Positions 33,600 through 42,207 of a stretch of 64,000 nt of DNA are shown here, piece after piece. This DNA comes from Agapanthus africanus (taxonomy: Eukaryota > Streptophyta > Magnoliopsida > Asparagales > Amaryllidaceae): positions 80,887,965 through 80,951,964 of the forward strand of contig JASDDO010000008.1 in assembly GCA_030015575.1 (NCBI GenBank). Reading direction: 5' to 3'. The translations under genes and the position numbers were made by a program. How positions within the stretch are numbered: position 1 is the first letter of the stretch; every line of letters starts with the position of its first letter. The notes under the pieces were generated by a model. That model had not been told where the DNA came from, ran no database searches, and worked only from the letters and a program-made list of their open reading frames with translations.

Positions 33600-33880
33600 A
33601 ATATAAAAAAAAGAAAATGATATGTCCATAAGCAAAATGGGCACGAATGAAAACCCGAAAGGGCTCCGTGAGTAAAAACAGCAGGGCTACCAGCGAGTGT
33701 TTGTGAAAACCCGAAAGGGCGCAACCTCGTTAGAAAAAAAAGAGAATAAAAAAAAAGAAGAGAAAACGGTATGTCCATAAGCAAAATGGGCACGGATGAA
33801 AACCCGAAAGGGCTCCGTGAGTAAAAACAGCAGGGCTACCGGCGAGTGTTTGTGAAAACCCGAAAAGGTGCAGCCTCGTT
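33600..33880 (+). repeat. Two-copy GAAAACCCGAAAGGG repeat in A
   Basis: Two copies about 151 bp apart of a unit with TATGTCCATAAGC, GGGCACGGATGAAAACCC, CTCCGTGAGTAAAAACAGC and a second GAAAACCCGAAAGGGCG. Matches 20690-20960 in G. Confidence 0.75.
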
Positions 33881-33888
33881 AAAAGACA

Positions 33889-34060
33889 CTTACAGGGTCC
33901 TCTCGACCTTGTGAGGAGAAACCACCTGCGTGAGATCCTTACGACTCACAAGGGAGCAACACACTTAGGAATCCTCACGATTCCTAAGGAGAAATTACAC
34001 TTGCGAGATCCTCACGACTCGTAAGGAGAATCCTCTTACGAGACCCTCACGGCTCATAAG
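33889..34060. repeat. Five-hairpin cassette 1 of A
   Basis: Five palindromes with loops CTCTC, CTTAC, CTCAC, CTCAC, CTCAC. The third is the perfect CTTAGGAATC-CTCAC-GATTCCTAAG; the fourth is CTTGCGAGATC-CTCAC-GACTCGTAAG. Confidence 0.75.
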
Positions 34061-34238
34061 ATTTGAAAGTCTTAAGCCACAGAGACCTGAACCTATTCTT
34101 AAGCAACCCCCACAACCTCCGATACTGCCATACAAGCGCTGCAACACTGACCCTTGTATACAATCCACGGACGCGAATAAACATTTCCCTAACCAAGTCC
34201 CACCCGTGACTAGGGACATGTTCGCACGGTGAACAACC

Positions 34239-34409
34239 CTTGTGAGTCCTCTCGACTTATAAGGGGAAAACTCTCTTGTAAGATCCTTACGACATACGAG
34301 AAGCCATACACTTAGGAGTTCTCACGATTCCTAAGGAGAAAACACACCTACGAGATCCTCACGACTTGTAGGGAGAAATACCTTTGTGAGACCCTTACGG
34401 CTCATGAAG
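34239..34409. repeat. Five-hairpin cassette 2 of A
   Basis: Same five-part order: CTTGTGAGTC-CTCTC-GACTTATAAG first, CTTAGGAGTT-CTCAC-GATTCCTAAG third. Between cassettes 1 and 2 is GTATACAATCCACGG (34156). Confidence 0.75.
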
Positions 34410-34589
34410 TCAAAAGCCTTAGTCGACAGAATCCTAACCCTGTTTACTAAGCCACCTTTGTTCGACATCGATAGAGGCAAATGATGATTCGCTCCTGGCA
34501 ATATCCCAGTTGTAGCGGTGCTGATGCCGAAATCGGTGTCTGATTCCAAGCTTGCAGCGAAAAGCCAGCAAGCCACACATGCATACGAA

Positions 34590-34800
34590 ATAGCCGAAAT
34601 AATGGGGCAACTTGCGACAAAATCAGCGAGTAAAAATGTATGCATGCAAAATAGCCGAAATGATTGGGCAACTCGCAATAAAAAGCAGCGAGTAAAAATA
34701 AAACAAATAGCCGAAATGATTGGACACCGCGAAAAATAGACGAAATGATTGGGCAATCGCGACCTTCGCGATATAAAAGCTGAAATGATAGAGCATCGTG
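34590..34800 (+). repeat. About 60-bp AGCCGAAATGATTGGGCA repeats in A
   Basis: Copies start near 34590, 34652 and 34709, with shortened ones at 34738 and 34769. Reverse-complement counterpart of the 61-bp repeat in G. Confidence 0.7.
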
Positions 34801-35149
34801 AAAAAAAATGATGAATGAATGAATGAATGAAATTTATGCCCTACAGGTGATATCACATCAATCCCTGTATACAATCCAGGGGCGCAAACAAAGAAGGAAT
34901 CACACTCCTCCTCCCCAGGTTTCATCAAAAGAAGAAACTAAACCTCGACGGTTCATAGATAACCTGGAGAGCATCTCAACAGTCGTCTCATTGCAGCAGA
35001 CACAACATCCAGCAAAGCGGAACAGCGGCAACTCCCAGTTCCATGACTTGGTGGTGTACAGATGACCGAGAGTCAAATTCCGACTCCGTGAAATGCGGAT
35101 AAAGTCAACCTTTCCTGGCTACGTGGAACGCGGATAACGTCACTTCTGA
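34801..35149. other. Spacer before the long array of A
   Basis: Contains (GAAT)n at about 34812-34830, the GTATACAATCCAGGGGC motif (34867) and no gene. Confidence 0.5.
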
Positions 35150-37210
35150 CCTTGTGGAAAACGTCCAGAGCGGAGCCTAGTCCTCGCCGAACACGGCAGT
35201 GAACCCGTGGTAAGCATCTAGAGCAAAATTCCTGGTCACGTGGAACACGGATAACGTCGCATCTGACCCCGCGGAAAACGTCCAGAGCGGATCCTGGTCC
35301 TCGCAGAGCACGGCAGTGAACATGTGTGAAGCATCCAGAGCGGTGCCTGGTCCTCGCCGAACACGGCAGTGAACCCGTGGGAAGCATCCAGAGCAAAATT
35401 CCTGGTCACGTAGAACGCGGATAACGTCACTTCTGACCCTGTGGAAAACATCCAGACCGGATCCGGGTCCTCGCAGAGCACGTCAGTGAACCCGTGTGAA
35501 GCATCCAGAGCGGAGCCTGGTCCTCGCCAAACACGGCAGTGAACCCATGGGAAGCATCCAGAGAAAAATTCCTGGTCACGTGGAACGCGGATAACGTCAC
35601 TTCTGACCCCGTGGAAAACGACCAGAGCGGAGCCTAGTCCTCGCCGAACACGGCAGTGAACCCATGTGAAGCATCTAGAGCAAAATTCCTGGTCACGTGG
35701 AACGCGGATAACGTCACTTCTGACCTCGTGGAAAACGTCTAGAGCGGATCCCGGTCCTCGCAGAGCACGGCAGTGAACCGTGTGAAGCATCCAGAGCGGA
35801 TCCTGGTCCTCGCAGAGCACGGCAGTGAACTCGTGTGAAGCATCCAGAGCGGAGCCTGGTCCTAGCCGAACACGGCAGTGAACCCATGGGAAGCATCCAG
35901 AGCAAAATTCCTGGTCACGTGGAACGCGGATAACGTCACTTCTGACCCTGTGGAAAACGTCCAGAGCGGATCCTGGTCACCGCAGAGCACGGCAGTGAAC
36001 CCGTGTGAAGCATCCAGAGTGGAGCCTGGTCCTCGCCAAACACGGCAGTGAACCCGTGGGAAGCATCCAGAGCAAAATTCCTGGTCACGTGGAACGCGGA
36101 TAACGTCACTTCTGACCCCGTGGAAAACATCCAGAGCGGATCCTAGTCCTCGTAGAGCACGGCAGTGAACCCGTGGGAAGCATCCAGAGCAAAATTCCTG
36201 GTCACGTGGAACGCGGATAACGTCACTTCTGACCTCGTGGAAAACGTCCAGAGCAGATCCTGGTCCCCGCAGAGCACGGCAGTGAACCCGTGTGAAGCAT
36301 CCAGAGTGGAGCCTGGTCCTCGCCAAACACGGCAGTGAACCCGTGGGAAGCATCCAGAGCAAAATTCTTGGTCACGTGGAACGCGGATAACGTCTCTTCT
36401 GACCCCGTGGAAAACATCCAGACCGGATCCTAGTCCTCGCAGAGCATGGCAGTGAACCCGTGTGAAACATCCAGAGCGGAGCCTGGTCCTCGCCGAACAC
36501 GGCAGTGAACCCGTGGGAAGCATCCAGAGCAAAATTCCTGGTCACGTAGAACGCGGATAACGTCACTTTTGACCCCGTGGAAAACGTCCAGAGCAGATCC
36601 TGGTCCTTGCAGAGCACGACAGTGAACCCGTGTGAAGCATCCATAGCGGAGCCTGGTCCTCGCCGAACACGGCAGTGAACCCGTGGGAACCATCCAGAGC
36701 AAAATTCCTATTCACGTGGAACACGGATAACGTCATATCTGACCCCGTGGAAAACGTTCAGAGCGGATCCTAATCCTCGCCGAACACGGCAGTGAACCCG
36801 TGGGAAGCATCTAGAGCAAAATTCCTGGTCACTTGGAATGCGGATAACGTCACTTCTGACTCCATGGAAAACGTCCAGAGCGGATCCTGGTCCTCGTAGA
36901 GCAGGCAGTGAACCCGTGTGAAGCATCCAGAGTGGATCCTGGTCCTCGCAGAGCACGGCAGTGAACCCGTGTGAAGCATCCAGAGTGGATCCTGGTCCTC
37001 GCAGAGCACGGCAGTGAACCCGTGTGAAGCATCCAGGGCGGAGCCTAGTCCTCGCCGAACACGGCAGTGAACCCGTGGGAAGCATCTACAGCAAAATTCC
37101 TGGCTACGTGGAACGCGGATTATGTCACTTCTGACCCCGTGGAAAACGTCCAGAACGGGGCCTGGTCCTCGCCGAACACGGCAGTGAACCCGTGGGAAGC
37201 ATCCAGAGCA
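35150..37210 (+). repeat. Composite tandem array (about 50-bp module, about 170-bp higher unit)
   Basis: A module of about 50 bp (CATCCAGAGCGGAGCCTGGTC, then AACACGGCAGTGAACCCGTG) alternates with an AAAATTCCTGGTCACGTGGAA / CGCGGATAACGTCACTTCTG block. AAAATTCCTGGTC recurs at steps of mainly 169-172 bp, but also about 117 and 220, which equals one module less or more. Roughly a dozen higher units. Overlapping minus-strand open frames are a by-product. Confidence 0.85.
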
Positions 37211-38510
37211 AACATCGGACTGTGGAGTCCTTAAATCCACGGACTATGATGTCCTTGACCTCGACCGTGATGTCTTAAAACTAACATCAGACTGTGAGGT
37301 CCTTAAACTCACGGACTATGATGTCCTTAACCTCGACCGTGATGTCTTAAAGCTAACAATCAACCATAATGATTTTAAACTAATTTTACCTTGGTTCAAG
37401 GGTACATCTCGTCACTCCTTTGATATTTGTCGTTGTAATTCCTCAACGTCTTCAAAGAGGTGGCGGGTCCCGGCAACCACGCATAACATTGGACTGTGGA
37501 GTCCTTAAATCCACGGACTATGATGTCCTTAACCTCGACCGTGATGTCTTAACACTAATATCGGACTGTGGAGTCCTTAAATCCACGGACTATGATGTCC
37601 TTAACCTCGACCGTGATGTCTTAACACTAATATCGGACTGTGGAGTCCTTAAATCCACGGAATATGATGTCCTTAATCTCGACCGTGATGTCTTAAAACT
37701 AACATTGGACTGTGGAGTCCTTAAATCCACGGACTATGATGTCCTTAACCTTGACCGTGATGTCTTAAAACTAACGTCGGACTGTAGAGTCCTTAAATCC
37801 ACAGACTATGACGTCCTTAACCTCGACCGTGATGTCTTAAAACTAACATTGGACTGTGAGGTCCTTAAACTCATGGACTATGATGTCCTTAATCTCGACC
37901 GTGATGTCTTAAAACTAACATTGGACTGTGGAGTCCTTAAATCCACGGACTATGATGTCCTTAACCTCGACCGTGATGTCTTAAAACTAACATTGGACTG
38001 TGGAGTCCTTAAATCCACGGACTATGATGTCCTTAACCTCGACCGTGATGCCTTAAAACTAACATTGGACTGTGAGGTCCTTAAACTCATGGACTATGAT
38101 GTCCTTAACCTCGACCGTGATGTCTTAAAACTAACATTGGACTGTGGAGTCCTTAAATCCACGGACTATGATGTCCTTAATCTCAACCGTGATGTCTTAA
38201 AACTAACATAGGACTGTAGAGTCCTTAAATCCACGGACTATGATGTCCTTGACCTTGACCGTGATGTCTTAAAACTAACGTCGGACTGTGGAGTCCTTAA
38301 ATCCACGGACTATGATATCCTTAACCTCAACCGTGATGTCTTAAAACTAACATTGGACTGTGAGGTCCTTAAACTCATGGACTATGATGTCCTTAACCTC
38401 GACCGTGATGTCTTAAAACTAACATTGGACTGTGAGGTCCTTAAACCCATGGACTATGATGTCCTTAACCTCGACTACGATGTCTTTAAACTACGGTATC
38501 CTGGAAAACG
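37207..38510 (+). repeat. 72-bp array in A 3' region, with an LTR-derived piece
   Basis: About 15 units of the same 24+21+27 bp repeat as the LTR. Near its start (37386-37490) lies a stretch matching the LTR next to its own array (compare 210-325: GGGTACATCTC, GTCGTTGTAAT, AACGTC, GGCGGGTCCCGGCAACCAC). I infer that this array was seeded by LTR sequence. One frame stays open for 263 codons from 37420; I do not consider it a gene. Confidence 0.85.
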
Positions 38511-38616
38511 TCCAGAGCGGAGCCTGGTCCTGCCAAACACGGCAGTGAACCCGTGGGAAGCATCCAGAGCAACCCCTAACTCCGTGAAATGCGGATAAGG
38601 ACAACTTCACCCATCA

Positions 38617-38788
38617 CTTGCGGGTCCTCACGACTCGTAAGGAAGAAAATTCTCTTATGAGATCCTTACGACTCTCAAGAGAAAACGCCCTTGGGAATCC
38701 TCACGATTTTTAAGGAAAAATTACACCTACGGGATCCTCTCGACCCGCAGGGAGAAAATTCTTTATGAGACCCTCACAGCTCATAAAG
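38617..38788. repeat. Five-hairpin cassette 3 of A
   Basis: Order retained but more decayed: the third hairpin is CTTGGGAATC-CTCAC-GATTTTTAAG. It lies next to the antisense ORF, as cassette 1 does in G. Confidence 0.7.
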
Positions 38789-39093
38789 TTGAAAAGTCTT
38801 AGGTGGCAGATCTTAACCCTGTTTTCTAAGCCATCACCACTCTACAAAGAATCCAAGACTGACAGTTATATACTTGCTAAATTCACATGGCAACAACACA
38901 ATAAAGAGGAGAAGGCAACAAGGAGAATATCTGATCTGCACTTAATTAAGCGTTCGAGGCATACCCCATCCATGCATTTGCAAAAAGATTCAGGACGTTA
39001 AATAAAACACGCTAAAATGAGAAATTTTTCATTCGTATTGCAAAAAGGTTCTTACAATTATGAAAGCAATAAACAAAGATATTACTAAAGTAA
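38789..39093. other. Spacer between cassette 3 and aORF of A
   Basis: AT-rich, no gene seen; would hold the 3' end of the antisense transcript. Confidence 0.4.
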
Positions 39094-39600
39094 TTACAAT
39101 GGCAAAACCTCAAATCCAAGACATGGATTGAGGAACTCAAAAATGACCTTGTCCAGAATTTTCCAAGCCTGGCAAACCATCCTAGTGTGCTTTCTTTCAC
39201 GATCACAAGCGTCGGGATTCCCACGGATGTCCTCCACCCTCCGATAGGCAGCAGGTATGGCAGACTGTTGAAAAGTCTGGTGCAGAAAATCGACAAGATT
39301 GTTTCACCGTCTCTTCGAGATTAGGTTCATCAGATACACCAAGTGCATCTTATCTTCAACGGCATCCAATGCTCTAAGTGGCACGTCGATACAGAATAGA
39401 GGGAGCGCTTCCCATATCGCTCCCACAATAAGCTTCAGAAGAGGGGAACGCCGAGGAAGCAGTTGACCATTATATGCGTCAAAGCGACTCATAATTTCGG
39501 CACACTCGGCGTTTGTGAATTCGCGATTCTGAGAACGGCCGAGTCGGCAGATGTCTCCGTAAGAGATAATCTCTTCGAGATCATACATGTGAGCGTCCAT
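39094..39600 (-). pseudogene. Antisense ORF (aORF) of element A, one stop
   Basis: ATG at 39600 (MDAHMYDLEEIISYGDICRL) to TAA at 39094, 168 codons, with a single TGA at 39304-39306 after LISKRR, where G has an open codon. It aligns end to end with G's aORF (17028-17533). By eye about half the residues are shared, clustered in LLPRRSPLLKLIVGAIWEAL, ALDAVEDK, LHQTFQQ, AAYRR and FEFLNPC. No known domain recognised. It lies between the repeat region and the PPT, as in other Tat-clade elements that carry an antisense ORF. Function is unknown; a regulatory or silencing-related role is only speculation. Confidence 0.65.
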
Positions 39601-40146
39601 TACTCCTGTAAAAGAAAATCAGCAAAGATCAGCAGACAGACCGAGTAAACAATTTCTTATTCAAAACAGGCACATAGAGTTAAACTCCTCGAGAGCAATG
39701 CTCTGCAGACAGGAGTGACACCTGTCAAAATCAGTTATGAAGGGAAGTTAAAGAAGGCCCACGAGAACATTGAGAGCTTTGTTATGAAAAGATGATATAA
39801 TTCATCAAAAATAACATTCCATCTTTAATCTTCAAGATCCATGAAAAACTCTTAAGAGTTCTTCTATATGATTTGAAACGAGCAAAGCTCAATTAATGAA
39901 TTAAGAAATTATAAATAAATTCCTTTTAAAGAGCTCTATTAATGGAACCCTAAAAAGGTTCTCTTTAGATCAAAGATCTATAAAGAGCAAGGCTCTGTTG
40001 ATGGGTAAGAACCCTAATTTGTTAAAATTAAAATTTCTAAATTTTACCTAAGAGTTTTGACTCTTGAAAGTTCTTAACAAAAGAGCTGCGCTCTGAATGA
40101 AAATTCTCAAGAAGAAGATGATAATCATCTCAAGGACCAAAGGTCC
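39601..40146 (-). other. Leader of the A antisense gene
   Basis: Minus strand. TTTTCTTTTACAG ends 6 nt before the ATG, a good splice-acceptor-like site matching the one in G. It also holds mini-hairpins such as AGAGCAATGCTCT. No other coding sequence. Confidence 0.5.
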
Positions 40147-40154
40147 TATTTACA
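40147..40154 (-). promoter_or_regulatory. TATA-like box of the A antisense gene
   Basis: TGTAAATA in GCCTGTAAATAGGACCTTTGGTCC; G has the consensus TATAAATA in an otherwise near-identical block. Confidence 0.5.
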
Positions 40155-40206
40155 GGCACTGAACCGCCTCTTCAACTTCTGAGTTGATCCAAGGGCTCAG
40201 ATGTTG

Positions 40207-40256
40207 CCACCGCTGCACTCACGTGTGCGCCGCGTGAGCGCAACGGTGGGGGGGCA
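40207..40256 (+). promoter_or_regulatory. Polypurine tract of A within a hairpin
   Basis: CCACCGCTGCACTCAC (40207-40222) pairs with GTGAGCGCAACGGTGG (40234-40249) with two mismatches. The right arm runs into CGGTGGGGGGGCA, the purine tract two bases from the LTR. Same layout as in G. Confidence 0.65.
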
Positions 40257-40329
40257 TTTGTTTCCCCAATCAGAGCAAAGCTCTGTTTTGAATTTCAAAA
40301 TTCAAAAATTGAAGCAACGCTTCAGATCC

Positions 40330-41720
40330 TGCGCGCCGCGCGCCACGTGTCAAAAGCAGACAGGCCAGCGCCAGGAGCGCTGAGCCCTAGTCAGTGCACC
40401 CCAATCAGAGCAAAGCTCTATTTTCAAAATTCAAAAATTAAAAAGTTGAAGCAACGCTTCAGTTCCGGCGCTCTGCGCTGCGCGCCACGTGTCAAACACA
40501 GGTGCGCTAGCGCAGTTGCTCTGCACTCCGCGCGGCGTGCCACGTGTCTAACACAGGTGCGCTAGCGCAGTTGCGCTGCGCTCTGCGCTGCGTGCCACGT
40601 GTCTAACATAGGTGCGCCAGCGCTGGAATTAAAAATTCCCACCGTTGGATCAAAAGATCTAATAATGATGATAAATCACTAATTAACCAGAATTAAATTC
40701 TGTTAAGTAAAGATTTCTCAAAAACTTTCCAAACAACAAGATTGTGCTTTAAGCACCGCTGGATCAATGATCCAATGGTAAATAATCAATTACCAAAACA
40801 GAACAAGTTCTGCATAGAAAGATTTCTCAATCTTATTGAAAAACAAGAAGATTATCTTCTGTAAAATAGAAGCCTTAGGATCAAAGATCCGACGGTGGGA
40901 AATATTCCCAAATCGATCAGAGAAAGATCGCTCAAACTGATTTAACAAATCAATTGGCCCTATATAAAGGCCCCTAGACTTCAAGTTTCAGGGACAGAAG
41001 AAGAGAGAGAAGAGATAGAAAAAACTCTCTGCAAACTTTGAGAAAAAACCCAAAGAAAAAGAAACGTAAAGAATTGATTCTTGAAGAACAGAGATGAAAT
41101 CATTTCGTAACAAGAAGAAAGGTCTTCTAAAAAGATCTTAGATCTATAAAAAAAGACCAAGGTCTTTGATTAAAAAGAAAAGATCAAAAGACCTAATCAT
41201 AAAAATATAAAAAAAAAAGAAGAAGTATTTTTACTTCATAGATCTTCTGATCTACAAAGGCAGAGCCTTTTAATAAAAAAACAAGAACTGTTGTTCTTGG
41301 ATCTTAAGGCAAGGCCTCCTTTGAAGAACATAAGTTTGTTCTTTGATCTTAAAATTGATCAAAATGCGCTTTGCGCTATTAGACAGTGCTTTGCACTCAT
41401 GAACCACGCCCTTGCGCTACTTGGACTGGCACTCAGCGCCATAACATGCCACGTGTCAACCATAAACACGATCTGCGCTTTGCGCTCCTGAAAACAGCGC
41501 ACCGCGCTCTTGGGTTGGCGCTCAGCGCCAAGCGCGCTACGTGTCACTCACTGGCGCACCCATAAACTGGCGCAGCGCGCTCATAAATTAAATGCGCAGT
41601 GCGCTAACAAACTAGCGCTTAGCGCTAAGCGCGACACGTGTCCTCCACGTGTGCGCTAACCGACAGAAGCGCAATGCGCTCTTTGACTGGCGCAAAGCGC
41701 CTAGTGCGCCACGTGGCGCG
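40330..41720 (+). promoter_or_regulatory. G-box cluster in A LTR
   Basis: At least eight CACGTG cores, mostly as GCCACGTGTC, near 40342, 40487, 40542, 40592, 41449, 41636, 41646 and 41710, embedded in GCGC-rich repeats. CACGTG is a known bZIP/bHLH target in plants (ABA and light response). G's LTRs have the same cluster as GACACGTGTC. Binding is inferred only. Confidence 0.5.
40961..40967 (+). promoter_or_regulatory. TATA box of A 3' LTR
   Basis: TATATAAAGG, about 700 bp into the LTR; the probable start site would be near 40990. Confidence 0.6.
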
Positions 41721-42055
41721 CTGTCAGAACATACTTTGTTCTGATAAATGCTATGCATTCAATATAAGACAAAAAAAATGTCAGAGCCCAATGCTTAGCA
41801 TTATTAAAAGGGCAGAGCCCAAACAAAGGCCTAACAGGCAGAACAAAAATAAAATGTTCTTTAACTGGACTTAGCCCAATTCTGGCCATAAGTCCTCAAT
41901 TTAAATTGAACTGAGCATATCTCCTCTTCCAATCAATTTACACCCAGTTCGAGGGTACATCTCTTCACTCCTCTGATATCTGTCGTTGTAATCCTTCAAC
42001 GTCGTCAGAGAGGTGACGAGTCCCGACAACCACACACTGCTACGGACTGTGGGGT

Positions 42056-42202
42056 CCTTAAACTCATGGACTATGATGTCCTTAACCTCGACCGTGATGT
42101 CTTAAAACTAATATCGGACTGTGGAGTCCTTAAATCCACGGACTATGATATCCTTAACCTCGACCGTGATGTCTTAAAACTAACATCGGACAGTGGAGTC
42201 CT
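42056..42202 (+). repeat. 72-bp array in A 3' LTR, left of the solo-LTR insertion
   Basis: About two units, cut at 42207 by the insertion; resumes at 45484. Confidence 0.8.
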
Positions 42203-42207
42203 TAAAT

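Noticed and set aside
35236..37240. Series of repetitive minus-strand frames (MLWMLPTGSLPCSAR type)
   Set aside because: Overlapping frames from the composite tandem array; no consistent product.
37420..38211. 263-codon open frame with 8-residue repeats
   Set aside because: Explained by a stop-free 72-bp tandem unit; sister arrays contain stops, and there is no start context or flanking coding signal.
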